Assembly (NCBI RefSeq): GCF_000508165.1
Contig: NZ_AYOZ01000060.1
Coordinates: 1 to 64,000, forward strand
Length of the DNA: 64,000 bases
Direction: 5' to 3'
DNA from: Marinomonas profundimaris
Lineage (GTDB): Bacteria; Pseudomonadota; Gammaproteobacteria; Pseudomonadales; Marinomonadaceae
Shown here: piece by piece, positions 34,378-44,971 of the stretch
Layout: every line of letters begins with the position of its first letter
Numbering within the stretch: the stretch's first letter is position 1
Translations under genes and position numbers: made by a program
Notes under the pieces: generated by a model
Database searches by the model: none
What the model saw: only the letters and a program-made list of their open reading frames with translations
What the model was told of the DNA's origin: nothing

Positions 34378-36318
34378 TTAATTCGGCCAAAGCGCATCCA
34401 CCAACCCTGAGTATCGCTGAATCTTAGTAGTCGCAGCACTGCGGATTAAGTTGCTCGCGCCCCATAAGGTGACGTCTTTTTTCGCTCTTGTGATACCGGT
34501 ATACAGCAACTCTTTGGTCAATACCGGTGATGGCGTAATCGGCAACAACAAGGCCACACGATCAAATTCAGACCCTTGCGATTTATGCACTGTCATGGCG
34601 AACACCACTTCAAACTCACTCAATCGACTTGGCAACAACCCCGTAAAGCTGCCATCCGGTTGCATAAACCATACTCGAAGTCGCTGAGATTCGTCCGGCA
34701 TGCACAAGCCAATGTCGCCATTAAACAAACCCAACGCCGCGTCATTTCTGGTGAGCATCACCGCTTTTCCCGGATACCAAACATGCGGATCTTTTACTCG
34801 ACCCCGTTGATAAAAATACAACTCCAAATGCGCATTGATCTTCTCAACGCCAAACTCCCCCTGACGCACCGCCGTCAAAATTTGGTAACGTGAAAAAGCC
34901 GCATACAATTGTGCAATATCCCGTTTCTGGCGCACCGCTTCCCAGTAGTCATCGTAGCCTTTTGCCAAGGTCGCAATGTCCGCTTTCGTCTGCCCTTCCT
35001 CGGGAATACACCAATGAACATCATCGTGATCCGATTGCAGGCAACGCAAAACACCTTTTGCATCGCCGGCATTCATCGCCTTTGCCAAAGACCCAATACC
35101 ACTGTTCTCATTAAAACGATAACTGGTGCGTAACAAGGTTAAGGCTCGGCTTATCGGCGGCGCGGATACATTACCAAACGGCGTTAAGCTTTCACTGGTT
35201 AGGTTTTCTAAGCGAGTCGCCCACTCTGGTTGGAAATAAACGTCATCAATACCAAAGGACAAATCCCCCAGCACACTGCCCGCTTCTACCGACGCCAACT
35301 GATCTTTATCACCCAGCAAGATCAACCTTGCATGAGGCGGCATCGCATCAATGAGCTTTGCCATCATGGGCAAATCCACCATGGACACTTCGTCCACCAG
35401 CAACACGTCTAAATGCAATGGGTTTTCTTTATTGTGTTTGAATCGACTGCGACCAAAATCACTGCCTAATAATCGATGCAAGGTGCTGGCTTGTTCTGGA
35501 ATGGCGCGCTTTATTTCATCGCTCAAGGGCAAATTCGCCTTGGCACTGGAAATGGATTCCGTTAACCGTGCCGCCGCTTTGCCCGTTGGCGCTGCCAATT
35601 CAATACGCAGTGGTTTCCCTTGCGCAAAAGACTGCGCTACCAACAACGCCAATAACTTGGTCACTGTCGTGGTTTTGCCCGTTCCCGGCCCACCGCTGAT
35701 CACGGAAAAAAGCAAGCTGGCCGCATTCGCCACTGCCACTTTTTGCCAATCTACTTTATCTGACTTATCGGGAAAAAGCCGCGCGATTAAATCACCGTCC
35801 ACATCAAACACACTTCGATCAAATTGCCTTTTTAGGTAATTCAATACCTGCTGTTCATACTGATAATAACGGTACAGATACAAACGCGTTCCTACGAGCA
35901 CCATAGGTCGTTCTGCTGCACTTGGCGCTTCAGAAACGAGACCGCTCTTAGCCAATGCATCACGCCAAGATTGAATATTGGAAACACCACTTTTTTCTAA
36001 AAAAACATGCAAGTCAGCGACACTCAAACCTTCTGGCGGCACAGTCCATATTGTCGCTAAATCAATGCAAATATGACCCGCGCCAAGATACGCACTGCAC
36101 AAAGCCCCCGCCATTAAAACCGCCGCGTCGTTTTCCCCTGCGTGTTGAGACAACTGCTCAATCCATTGGCAGTCAATGGCTCGAAAAACGCCTTTGGCTT
36201 GCAATGTCGACAAACTCACTTGAACCGACGAGTGGCCATCTGGCAATAGATCTTCTAGCAAACGATCTTCTGACGCGGTTACTTGATCAAAAATGCCCAA
36301 TTGATTAGAAAAGTCCAT
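34378..36318 (-). CDS. recD: RecBCD enzyme subunit RecD
   Basis: 646-residue 5'-3' helicase subunit of exonuclease V. Walker A is GGPGTGKTTT near residue 207, motif II VDEVSMVD, and the C-terminal FAMTVHKSQGSEFDRV and GITRAKKDV are motifs V and VI. The start is taken at ATG 36318, overlapping the recB stop by 14 bases, giving translational coupling; the upstream frame would start within recB. Last gene of recC-recB-recD. Confidence 0.95.
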   Translation of the reverse strand: MDFSNQLGIFDQVTASEDRLLEDLLPDGHSSVQVSLSTLQAKGVFRAIDCQWIEQLSQHAGENDAAVLMAGALCSAYLGAGHICIDLATIWTVPPEGLSVADLHVFLEKSGVSNIQSWRDALAKSGLVSEAPSAAERPMVLVGTRLYLYRYYQYEQQVLNYLKRQFDRSVFDVDGDLIARLFPDKSDKVDWQKVAVANAASLLFSVISGGPGTGKTTTVTKLLALLVAQSFAQGKPLRIELAAPTGKAAARLTESISSAKANLPLSDEIKRAIPEQASTLHRLLGSDFGRSRFKHNKENPLHLDVLLVDEVSMVDLPMMAKLIDAMPPHARLILLGDKDQLASVEAGSVLGDLSFGIDDVYFQPEWATRLENLTSESLTPFGNVSAPPISRALTLLRTSYRFNENSGIGSLAKAMNAGDAKGVLRCLQSDHDDVHWCIPEEGQTKADIATLAKGYDDYWEAVRQKRDIAQLYAAFSRYQILTAVRQGEFGVEKINAHLELYFYQRGRVKDPHVWYPGKAVMLTRNDAALGLFNGDIGLCMPDESQRLRVWFMQPDGSFTGLLPSRLSEFEVVFAMTVHKSQGSEFDRVALLLPITPSPVLTKELLYTGITRAKKDVTLWGASNLIRSAATTKIQRYSGLVDALWPN

Positions 36319-39300
36319 ATTGCACCGCCTCTTCATTCAACGACTCGCCGCTGAACAGTCTGTCTAATGCCGTGACATGTTCAAGCGATAAACGTGTTTC
36401 AAACACCCCGGTTTTCTGTTCTGGCTTCATGCCGCGTAAGAACAAATACACCACGCCGCCAACGTGTTTTTCGTAGTCATAATGCGGCAAACGCTGCTTT
36501 AACAAACGATGCAGCGCCAAGGTATAGAGCTGATATTGCAAATCGTATCTGTGTTCTGCAATGGCGTGAACCAGTTTTTCCGGCTCGTAATCCGAAATAT
36601 GATCGCCTAAATAATTCGATTTATAATCCAGCACGTAATAACGACCTTGCCATTCAAACAACAAATCGATAAAACCTTTTAGCATGCCTTTTAATGGCCG
36701 ATCTTGGATCAATGGCGCGACACGAGAAACTGCATCGTGTTCACGGGAAATACGATCAAGCTGCAACGCATTCATGCCATTCACCGGTATAAAAAACTCC
36801 AACTCTTTTCGGCAGGCCGACTGAGCTAATTCACCAAGACTCATGCCTTCCACCAGCTCTGTATTGATAATATCTGGCAACCAATCGCTCAGCACATCTT
36901 GCCATTCATGAAACCCATGACGTTCGTAATAATCGGCCATGCGCTTATGGTGACTGGTTTTCAATAAGTCACGGAAACTCGGATTTTCCGACACATCATG
37001 CAAGGCTTTGCCTTCCAAAGTGTCGTGCAAGAAAGTCCCCGGTTTTGAGCCTTTCGGAAAGGTAAAACGATTGTGTTCCGGTTTCGCCAATGGGTCCAAT
37101 TCAACTATTTCATCCAGCAAAAGATCGACCAAACGCGTGGTTTCATCCAACCCTGGCACACTTTCATCGTGACGCTCTTTGTCTTCCACCACCAGCGAAG
37201 AGTAGCTGCCCACCCACCAATCTCGCTCTACACGACCGGTAAATTCACGCGCTTGCGGCTCAAGCAATTCAGCCTGAGCCATTTTAAAGCGCGGCAACGC
37301 GACCATTTCATCGGGCAAATCCTGCACACTCATTTGCTCTGTGCGATATCGTCCACAAAGTCGCTCTAAACTCGGGTACAAAGCGCCCGCCTCAAGCAAC
37401 TCACCTTCTGCGATTAACGCGCCCACTCCACTCAGGTGCACATCTGACACAGCACCACGGGATTTACTCGCCTTTTTCCCCACATCCATCGAACCAATAA
37501 AACAGGCTTCTTTGGAGCGCGTTAACGCCACGTACGCCAAGCGAATTTCCGCCGCGTACAACTCTTCTTTATGAAGCTCGGTTTGCGTTTCGTCAGGGTC
37601 AATGGCGATCCACAATTGCTGCTGAGGATCGTGATACAAAGCCGATTTTTCTTGATCTCGATACGGTGTAAAAGCAAATGGCAAATACACGATTGGGTAT
37701 TCCAAGCCCTTACTTTTGTGAATGGTGACAATCCGCACCAGTTCCGCATCGGTTTCAAGGCGAATCTTTTGCTCGTCACTGTTGCCATTCGGGTTTTGAA
37801 TCGCCAATTTAAGGTAACGTAACACGCCTTCTTTTGAGTCCAGCTCTAAGGATTTTTGCTGAAGCTTTTCGGTTAAATGCAGAAAATCCGTTAAGCGGCG
37901 TTCGCCACCAATATGACTCAGCATGTGCGTTGCCAACGCCACGTCTTGCATAAACTCTCGTAACATGGGCAGCAAACCTTGCTGATCCCATAGTTCCAAA
38001 TAATGACGAAACGCCTGAACCCATTTTTCGTAGACTACATCGTCGTGATTTAACGTATCCAACGCTTCTAACGACCATTCCACCAAACTGGTTGCCAACG
38101 CAGAACGCAGTTTGCTTTCTTGCCCATTGGATAAAATCGCCGTCAGCACGATTAACAATTCACGCGCTTCAACTGTTTCAAACACCGACCCTTTGTCGCT
38201 CAAATACACACTGGCAATGCCACGTTGTCGTAGCGCATCTTTCAGCGCATTGGCTTGGCTAAAATTGGTTACCAATAACGCCACGTCTTTTGGTCGCACG
38301 CCGTTTCCGTCGATTGTCGCCGTGCCTTTTTGCCCATCTAATAAAATGGCATGCAGGTGCGCCGCGCACGCTTCCGCCATGAGATTGCGATAATCCTTCG
38401 GGGAAACCGGTTCGTCAGAATGTTGATACAGAAATTGCAGTGCCGATTGCGTTTGGCCTTGTCGGATAAATCGACCCGCCACACCACGATCCTGCACCTC
38501 AACAAAGGGAATACCGCTAACGCGGAACGGTTCACTTTGTGTCATAAACAACCCATTAACCGATTGAATCATCGCGGCGGAAGAACGGTAATTGGTCGCC
38601 AAAGAATACACTTTATCTACGTGTTTTTTGGCGGACAAATAGGTGTAAATATCGGCGCCACGAAACGCGTAAATAGCCTGTTTTGGATCGCCGATCATGA
38701 TCAAACCCAGCGCCGTTTGATCAACTGTTGCGGGCTCATAAATCGTCGAAAAAATACGATACTGCACCGCGTCAGTGTCTTGAAATTCATCAATCAGGGC
38801 AATCGGATAAAGATGACGTATCCGCTCTGCGAGTTTTCCCGCTTCCTCTTGCGATAGCGCCACGTCCAACGAGGTGAGCAAATCAGTAAACGTTAGGGAT
38901 TGCGTGCTACGCTTCCAACGCTTCATGCGCTCTTGCGTCTGTTCCCAGAGCTGAATGAGCAGCACGGCTTTTAATCGGCCAGCGTCCGGAAAACAATCAC
39001 GTAGTGATTGCACCAAGTCAAAAAACGCGTGAGCCGGTAAATCACCGCCTTTGCTTAATCGACTGGCGTGTTCGTTGGTATCGAATTTCTCAAGACTTTT
39101 ATCCAACTCAAAGCGGCTTGAATGCGCCCACTTCGTCATGGCCTGAATGTCTTTCGATGGGTCTTTGCGCCAGAAAGTGCGTTTGATACCGCTTCGCTCA
39201 AGGGCGTCGATAATATCGTGCGATTGCGACAGCCACATGGTTTTCACGGTTTGCATGGTTTGCTGCGCCTGACTCAAGGCGCTTTCCCAATCGTAATCAG

Positions 39301-39958
39301 GCACAACCAATTTTGCATCTGGCTGGTTGTTCAACAAATACAAATCTTTCAACAAAGCATCGGGATTCGCCCAAATCGGCTGAATAAGCGCGGCTTTGGT
39401 GTCGTCCATCGGATAAAACACACTGCGCCAAACGTCTTTTACCGCCATCGACAACGGCGCTTGCTCATCGGTTTCGATGGTTTGCTGAAACAACATACGG
39501 CTTTCAAAGGCGTTTTGGCTCAACATACGCTGACAAAAACCATGAATGGTAAACACCGCCGCTTCATCCATTTGTTTTTCAGCATAGAGCAATTTTTCAA
39601 TCGCGCCAGATCGCTGCACATCGGACATGTGTGTGAGCCAATCTGCTAGAAATACGTCGTTACTTTCGCCCTGCAATAACGCTTTGCGGGCGGCGCGAAT
39701 ACGGTCACGAATACGTGCTTTCAGCTCGGCCGTCGCGGCTTCGGTAAAAGTCACCACCAAAATTTGATCGACCGTAAGCGGTTTGTCTAAATCTTCTGCG
39801 TTTCCCGTTGGCACCAATAAGCGTAAATACAAGTTGGCAATGGTGTAGGTTTTTCCTGTGCCCGCACTGGCTTCAATCAAGCGTTTGCCAAACAAAGGAA
39901 ACGTCAGCGCGTTGAGTTGCTCTGGAGCAGGCGAAAAGCTCAAAGTAGAGTCATTCAT
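36305..39958 (-). CDS. recB: RecBCD enzyme subunit RecB
   Basis: 1217-residue helicase-nuclease of the double-strand break repair enzyme. Walker A ASAGTGKT is at 30-37, motif II is LIDEFQDTD, and motif V is IHKSKGLEYPIVY. The C-terminal nuclease domain holds GFIDLLFEW and YVLDYKSNYL (Asp-x-Lys metal site), so the nuclease appears intact. The ATG at 39958 overlaps the recC stop as ATGA; the frame is open 36 bases upstream. RecBCD degrades unprotected ends, including those produced by the restriction-like system on the left (inference). Confidence 0.96.
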   Translation of the reverse strand: MNDSTLSFSPAPEQLNALTFPLFGKRLIEASAGTGKTYTIANLYLRLLVPTGNAEDLDKPLTVDQILVVTFTEAATAELKARIRDRIRAARKALLQGESNDVFLADWLTHMSDVQRSGAIEKLLYAEKQMDEAAVFTIHGFCQRMLSQNAFESRMLFQQTIETDEQAPLSMAVKDVWRSVFYPMDDTKAALIQPIWANPDALLKDLYLLNNQPDAKLVVPDYDWESALSQAQQTMQTVKTMWLSQSHDIIDALERSGIKRTFWRKDPSKDIQAMTKWAHSSRFELDKSLEKFDTNEHASRLSKGGDLPAHAFFDLVQSLRDCFPDAGRLKAVLLIQLWEQTQERMKRWKRSTQSLTFTDLLTSLDVALSQEEAGKLAERIRHLYPIALIDEFQDTDAVQYRIFSTIYEPATVDQTALGLIMIGDPKQAIYAFRGADIYTYLSAKKHVDKVYSLATNYRSSAAMIQSVNGLFMTQSEPFRVSGIPFVEVQDRGVAGRFIRQGQTQSALQFLYQHSDEPVSPKDYRNLMAEACAAHLHAILLDGQKGTATIDGNGVRPKDVALLVTNFSQANALKDALRQRGIASVYLSDKGSVFETVEARELLIVLTAILSNGQESKLRSALATSLVEWSLEALDTLNHDDVVYEKWVQAFRHYLELWDQQGLLPMLREFMQDVALATHMLSHIGGERRLTDFLHLTEKLQQKSLELDSKEGVLRYLKLAIQNPNGNSDEQKIRLETDAELVRIVTIHKSKGLEYPIVYLPFAFTPYRDQEKSALYHDPQQQLWIAIDPDETQTELHKEELYAAEIRLAYVALTRSKEACFIGSMDVGKKASKSRGAVSDVHLSGVGALIAEGELLEAGALYPSLERLCGRYRTEQMSVQDLPDEMVALPRFKMAQAELLEPQAREFTGRVERDWWVGSYSSLVVEDKERHDESVPGLDETTRLVDLLLDEIVELDPLAKPEHNRFTFPKGSKPGTFLHDTLEGKALHDVSENPSFRDLLKTSHHKRMADYYERHGFHEWQDVLSDWLPDIINTELVEGMSLGELAQSACRKELEFFIPVNGMNALQLDRISREHDAVSRVAPLIQDRPLKGMLKGFIDLLFEWQGRYYVLDYKSNYLGDHISDYEPEKLVHAIAEHRYDLQYQLYTLALHRLLKQRLPHYDYEKHVGGVVYLFLRGMKPEQKTGVFETRLSLEHVTALDRLFSGESLNEEAVQYGLF

Positions 39959-42900
39959 TCCATTACCTCCAAATGACGATGCATGGGCAACCATATTTGC
40001 TCACACAAACGAACGAAGGTGTCTTTTTGATCGTTCAAATCGGTATAATATCGCTGCCAATAAGCGTCATCGACTTCGCTTCGAGTAAACGCACTGCTGT
40101 TTTCTTGGTACATTTTTATCGCCTGCTCCCATGCGGTGTCGGCGTCTTCTTCGGTTTTGCTGGCACAATAACTTTTACACCATGCATCGGCGCTTTTTGC
40201 TGGCAACGCAATAGGCTGACACAAACCAAGCTGCAACAGCGCCAACATATTATTTAGATGTTCTTTGGCGTCATTCGGCGGAATCAGAATAAAACTGTGC
40301 TGAAGCAATTTGCCTGTTTTGGTGAGATTAATAAGATGATGCTGTTTTGGTGTGCCTTGCGCGCACAGTGCCAAATGTTCGATCCACGCCTGCATTTTTT
40401 GATGCGCAGACAAGTCGCCAATACGATAAGACAACCGAGTGGTGGCCGTCGGCAAATCCAACCAGGCTTGCAAAACAAGGCTGCCCAGCGTGAGGTTCAC
40501 TTCTATCGGCTCGCATTCTTCCAACGCGTAACCTTGTAGCACACTAAAAAGCTGACGACATTGTCCTTGGCTTTTCTGCAAGGACAAACGCCCTAACGCG
40601 CCATACGGCAAGGCGCCCATAAGCGATAAACGCTCGACGAATTGCGACTCGTTGCCTTCTAACATGGCCTGCAACAAGGACTCACGCAGCTGGTAACCTG
40701 CCAAACCATCCAGCGCAAATGGCTCGTCTTCTTGCTCTTCCTCTTCGCGTAAACTCAAATACGCTTTTAAACGGCGTTGAGTGAAATACCGTGCAGGATG
40801 CCCCATAAAACGCGATAGTTCATCGAGCGCCAAATCAAAATGCGATTGCTCTAAGCCGTCAAGCGGATTAAACACGGGGGCGACCTCATCGACTTTCACA
40901 CTCAACAACGCCGGTAGCCATTGCTCGTCGTAACTGTACAAACGCGAGTCGAAAGGATTCGCCTCGCTGGTGGCGTTTTGAGAATAGTACGCAGGATTAA
41001 AGGGTTGTAGCGGATGTTCAATGATCAACTTGTCCAATAACGCCGTTTGCGCATTATCTGGCGCCAGTGTTTGATCGCCTTCAAAAACGCAACTTTGGCC
41101 GATGTATTCCAGTAACTCACTTACCAAAATAGAAGGGTTTTTCTCGCTATTGTCTTGAATACTGCGGCCAACATAGCTGATATAAAAACAGTCTCGTGCT
41201 GACATTAACGCCTCAAGAAACAGATATTTATCGTCTTCGCGTCGGCTTCGGTCACCACTTCGATATTGACCCACCATGAGGTCAAATCCCATCGGTGCAA
41301 CACTACGCGGGTAATCGCCTTCGTTCAGACCCAGCACACAAATCACTTTAAAAGGCACAGAACGCATTGGCATCAAGGTACAAAAATTCACTCGTCCGGC
41401 AAGAAAGCGCTGCCCACCTTGAGATTCTTGCAACAGCGGCGACAACAACTGTCGCAATACTTGCTGATCCAATGGCGCGTCAAAATGCGCTTGCTGCCAC
41501 TGTAACGTCAAGGCATCCAGCTGCTTGCTTAATAATACTCGAAAGGCGTCGTCCTCATCGATCAAGAAAAATTGATCGGACAAATAATACAGGATCGACA
41601 CCCATTCTTTCGGCGTTAGCGACTGCATAAGACGCGTTTGCGCGTTATTAATTGCCATCAAGAATTCCGCCAGCTTGCCCGCCACCGACGCCTCCACCCC
41701 TTCGACGTCGCCGTAACTTAATGTCTCTTGCCAAATATGATCGTGTCCCATGGCGTAACCCAACAACATGCGACGCACGCCGTGTAACCAGGTATGGGAT
41801 TCTTGCGTTGGTAAATCGTGCTGTTGTGCGGTATTGCCATCCAAACCCCAACGAATACCGACTTCCGTCGACCATTGGCGAATGCGCTCCAATTCATCCG
41901 GTGTGAGCTCAAATCGCGCCAGCACCGCCGGCACTTCCAACACACTGATGAGTTCCGATAAGGTAAAGCGACTTTCGCCCAAGCCCAGTAAATACAAATA
42001 CGCGTCAACGATCGGGTTTTCCATACCACCAGATTGATCAATCAAGGCAAACGGGATGCGCTTTCTGTTTTGCGCCTGACTGCTTCCTTTCGTTTGACCG
42101 CTTCCTTTACCAAAAACCGCCTTCACAAAAGGACTGTACGCGTTGACGTCAGGCAACATCACAATAATATCTTTTGGCGTTAGGCTGGGATTATGTTCAA
42201 ACATCTGCAGTAATTGATCGTGCAACACTTCCACTTCACGCAATGGACTGTGGCAAAGATGAACGCGAATGCTTTGATCTGCCACCGCGATGCGATGACG
42301 ATATTCCGCGTTGGCAATGGTCGAATCTCTTTCTTCTTGCGATCCGTGATTTTCGAGTGTCAGTACATCTTGCTGAACCCATTGCAACAAACCGCTTGCC
42401 TGCTCGGAGCGACTTGATTGCTCGCTCAGATAGTCTTCAAAGACATCCAGCTCGCCGTCGGCCATTTCTTGCAATTGGGCAATATAATCTCGCCCCAATC
42501 GCCCCCAACTTGCCAATAAAGGATTCGCATCCAAATGCAAGGTGTCTGTGCTTAAACCGGGCTTGAGGGTTTGGCGTTTTATTTCTCGCCCTAGGTAATG
42601 CTTATCAACAATGTCGCCCCAATAAAAACGACACGGATTCTGTAGAAAAAGATGCACATCAATCCAACCCGATGCCGCAAGCACGCGTAACGATTCCAAC
42701 GTATTTGGCGGTAAAGAAGACACACCAAAAATAAAGATGCGTTCAGGAACACCAACAGGGCGAGTCGATGACTGCGCGGCGTCTTGCAGGGCTTCGATTA
42801 AATTACCACGATGGTACAAGGACGTGCCCAGTTCGCTCACATCGGCGACCAAATCGCGCCATAAAATGGCTTGCCAAGGTTGCTGTTCAAATAAGGCTGC

Positions 42901-43377
42901 CAAGTTTTTGTCTTGGCAGTCACCGGCTTCCCAGATTTTTATCCAATCCGGTCGATACACTAAATATTGGTCGTAAATATCCGCAATGCTGCTGCACAAC
43001 TGAAAACGACGAACTTGTGTATCGTCTTCTTCTAAATACCAACTGAGCGCCTGAAATTCAGGATCGCTAAGACGCGAGTCTAGTAACCGCATCAAACGCC
43101 ACACCAAAAACGGCTTATTGAACTCGCTTTGTGCAGGAATATCGTCAAGAGTTTGCGAAAAAGTACGCCAAACAAACGTAGAAGGAAGAGGAAACGCTAA
43201 ACCCGCGGCAATAGAATGGGATTGCGCCAAAAACATTTTTAACCACTGAGCCATCCCTGGGTTTTGTACCAAGATACACTCGTCATCAAACGGATTTTCT
43301 GGCGGAGACACTGCCAAAATTTTAGCCAGCAATACGGCCAAATCCTCTAGACGGTTACCAGTGTAAAGTTGAAACAT
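39955..43377 (-). CDS. recC: RecBCD enzyme subunit RecC
   Basis: 1140-residue subunit that recognises Chi. The N-terminus (LYTGNRLEDLAVLL, QNPGMAQWLKMFLAQ) and FPLPSTFVWR match RecC; the helicase motifs are relics as normal for this subunit, and the C-terminal nuclease-like fold lacks catalytic residues. First gene of recC-recB-recD on the minus strand; no other gene precedes it closely, so the operon promoter should lie in 43378-43771, although no clear one is seen. Confidence 0.95.
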   Translation of the reverse strand: MFQLYTGNRLEDLAVLLAKILAVSPPENPFDDECILVQNPGMAQWLKMFLAQSHSIAAGLAFPLPSTFVWRTFSQTLDDIPAQSEFNKPFLVWRLMRLLDSRLSDPEFQALSWYLEEDDTQVRRFQLCSSIADIYDQYLVYRPDWIKIWEAGDCQDKNLAALFEQQPWQAILWRDLVADVSELGTSLYHRGNLIEALQDAAQSSTRPVGVPERIFIFGVSSLPPNTLESLRVLAASGWIDVHLFLQNPCRFYWGDIVDKHYLGREIKRQTLKPGLSTDTLHLDANPLLASWGRLGRDYIAQLQEMADGELDVFEDYLSEQSSRSEQASGLLQWVQQDVLTLENHGSQEERDSTIANAEYRHRIAVADQSIRVHLCHSPLREVEVLHDQLLQMFEHNPSLTPKDIIVMLPDVNAYSPFVKAVFGKGSGQTKGSSQAQNRKRIPFALIDQSGGMENPIVDAYLYLLGLGESRFTLSELISVLEVPAVLARFELTPDELERIRQWSTEVGIRWGLDGNTAQQHDLPTQESHTWLHGVRRMLLGYAMGHDHIWQETLSYGDVEGVEASVAGKLAEFLMAINNAQTRLMQSLTPKEWVSILYYLSDQFFLIDEDDAFRVLLSKQLDALTLQWQQAHFDAPLDQQVLRQLLSPLLQESQGGQRFLAGRVNFCTLMPMRSVPFKVICVLGLNEGDYPRSVAPMGFDLMVGQYRSGDRSRREDDKYLFLEALMSARDCFYISYVGRSIQDNSEKNPSILVSELLEYIGQSCVFEGDQTLAPDNAQTALLDKLIIEHPLQPFNPAYYSQNATSEANPFDSRLYSYDEQWLPALLSVKVDEVAPVFNPLDGLEQSHFDLALDELSRFMGHPARYFTQRRLKAYLSLREEEEQEDEPFALDGLAGYQLRESLLQAMLEGNESQFVERLSLMGALPYGALGRLSLQKSQGQCRQLFSVLQGYALEECEPIEVNLTLGSLVLQAWLDLPTATTRLSYRIGDLSAHQKMQAWIEHLALCAQGTPKQHHLINLTKTGKLLQHSFILIPPNDAKEHLNNMLALLQLGLCQPIALPAKSADAWCKSYCASKTEEDADTAWEQAIKMYQENSSAFTRSEVDDAYWQRYYTDLNDQKDTFVRLCEQIWLPMHRHLEVME

Positions 43378-43771
43378 GCACGAACCCTAGACCTTAGAAA
43401 GGAACTTAATAAAAATACCAATAAGCCTAACCTTGGAAGCAATAAAAAAGAAGAACTGAATGGTTTAAAAAGTGAAGAGAAGGCAGATTAAGTGTTAAAA
43501 GTAATCGAAAAGATAAATACGAATTATCCAAGCTTAAGCACATTGGAAAGAAATACTAAATGGACTTCCCAGAATTTATTGCACAGTTTCTTAGACCTTA
43601 CAATTATAGTGTGAGGTACAGAGAACTGAGTTCATCTGGAAGTGTGCAAAGGCAATAGAGAGTTTGACTTCGATGTCGTGGCAAAAGGCGCGCATAACAT
43701 AAGTATGGCTGCAAAGACTTGGTTTTGGATGCGTTCCCGCGTTTTGCGTTAAGGTATGCGAACTGTAACTT
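43378..43771. other. Intergenic stretch, no gene seen
   Basis: About 390 bases between recC and parE. A 75-codon minus-strand frame overlaps the end of parE but looks random. The recC promoter should lie here; I cannot place it with confidence. Confidence 0.4.
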
Positions 43772-44077
43772 TCAAAAATATCTAGGCAGATCACGGCTAC
43801 CATGCAGAACTCGAACAACTCTTAAGTGATCATTAAGAGTACGATAGAACACCACATGAGATTGACTTACAAAACTATAAAGCTCTGGGCGGATTTCGGT
43901 GCGTTCACGACCTATGCTGGGATTGCTACATAACTGAATAAAACTGCGTTCTAGGTCTTTTAAATACTGAACCGCCTGATCGAGGCCAAACTCCATTTCT
44001 GTATAATCAAAAATATCACTCAAGTCTTGCTCTGCTTCTGGAGAAAGCTCATAACTTGCAATAAAAGAAGCCATCAA
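43772..44077 (-). CDS. parE: ParE/RelE-family toxin
   Basis: 101 residues with the ParE fold pattern: YELSPEAEQDLSDIFDYTEM, GLDQAVQYLKDLERSFIQL, then IRPELYSFVSQSHVVFYRTL and VVRVLHGSRDLPRYF, the strands that carry the basic residues. ParE toxins poison DNA gyrase; RelE relatives cut mRNA. The antitoxin gene overlaps it by 4 bases upstream (ATGA). The ORF may start at a second Met (44074). Confidence 0.9.
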   Translation of the reverse strand: MMASFIASYELSPEAEQDLSDIFDYTEMEFGLDQAVQYLKDLERSFIQLCSNPSIGRERTEIRPELYSFVSQSHVVFYRTLNDHLRVVRVLHGSRDLPRYF

Positions 44078-44307
44078 GGGCGTTTTTCTTTCAGCTTGGT
44101 ATTAATAATATCCTGTACGTTATTTGGACTAGTTTCACCACCCCAACCTTTGGCTATTTCTACGCGTAAGTCTTCTATTATGCGGTGACGGTAGATTTGA
44201 TGTAAGCGCAATGCATCTCGAACCACTTCGCTAGCATTCTGAAAATCGCCGCCTTTTACTTGGGCTGCAATATAAGTTTCTTGTGTGTCGGTAAAGCTGA
44301 TATTCAT
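44074..44307 (-). CDS. parD: ParD-family antitoxin
   Basis: 77 residues from ATG 44307, preceded by AGG at a workable distance; a longer frame to 44376 would run through the operator and is rejected. MNISFTDTQETYIAAQVKGG with NASEVVRDALRLHQ is the ribbon-helix-helix DNA-binding half, and the acidic tail would wrap the toxin. It precedes parE in one operon. ParD/ParE complexes usually repress their own promoter; a 31-base palindrome sits 41 bases ahead of the start. Confidence 0.9.
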   Translation of the reverse strand: MNISFTDTQETYIAAQVKGGDFQNASEVVRDALRLHQIYRHRIIEDLRVEIAKGWGGETSPNNVQDIINTKLKEKRP

Positions 44308-44347
44308 ACTATTAAACCTCATGATCTTTTCATTGAAAACTATCACT

Positions 44348-44378
44348 CGATGTCTATATTTGTCAAATATAGACATCG
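44348..44378. promoter_or_regulatory. Palindromic operator of parDE
   Basis: CGATGTCTATATTTG (44348-44362), a central T, then CAAATATAGACATCG (44364-44378): a perfect 15-bp inverted repeat. It lies just upstream of parD and is well placed for autoregulation by ParD or the ParDE complex. Confidence 0.8.
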
Positions 44379-44535
44379 ACGCTAAAGTTTTATCACTGTT
44401 TAGTATGAGTAGTTCCTAAAATATAGAGTTGATTGTGAGCCAAGTATTGATAGAGATCTCATGTAGCCACTTTATTAGTTCAATGACTAATGCCTAGTAA
44501 AGTGCATCTGTGAGTAAAAATGAAATGAATAAAAT

Positions 44536-44611
44536 TGGTGGAGCCTAGCGGGATCGAACCGCTGACCTGTTCGCTGCCAGCGAACCGCTCTCCCAGCTGA
44601 GCTAAGGCCCC
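44536..44611 (-). tRNA. tRNA-Ala (anticodon GGC)
   Basis: 76-base cloverleaf, acceptor GGGGCCT/AGGCTCC (one G-U), anticodon loop CTGGCAG closed by GTTCG/CGAAC, CCA encoded. Second of two tandem tRNA-Ala genes, read with the copy at 44698-44773. Confidence 0.95.
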
Positions 44612-44697
44612 ACAAAACGCTTGGCGTCAGTGGACAGAATGTCCTGGGATTGTTCTTTGTTTTACTCTTAAGTAGTAAAAACAAAAACAGTGGGAAT

Positions 44698-44773
<76 letters not shown>

Positions 44774-44786
44774 AAAACCGCGTTGG

Positions 44787-44815
44787 ATTTTATGGGCGTC
44801 GATAAATACTGTCAA
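44787..44815 (-). promoter_or_regulatory. Promoter of the tRNA-Ala pair
   Basis: TTGACA (44810-44815) and TAAAAT (44787-44792) on the minus strand, 17-base spacing, with the first tRNA 14 bases downstream of the -10 element. A strong sigma-70 promoter by sequence. Confidence 0.8.
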
Positions 44816-44971
44816 CCCTTTTAAAACACCCAATTCGAATTTAACCTTATCGTAGAAAACAAAATTCCAACACTTTCCTCATTGCAAGAATGAAGAGAGA
44901 TATGTTTTTATAACTCATTGTTCTGCCAAAAGTAGAACGATGTCACAAAAGGCAACAAATAAGAGAAGCAT

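Noticed and set aside
43591-43818. 75-codon minus-strand ORF between recC and parE
   Set aside because: Overlaps the end of parE, with no homology and a Cys/His-rich random composition.
44348-44376. Longer N-terminus of parD
   Set aside because: Would run through the palindromic operator; the family match and ribosome binding site point to the ATG at 44307.
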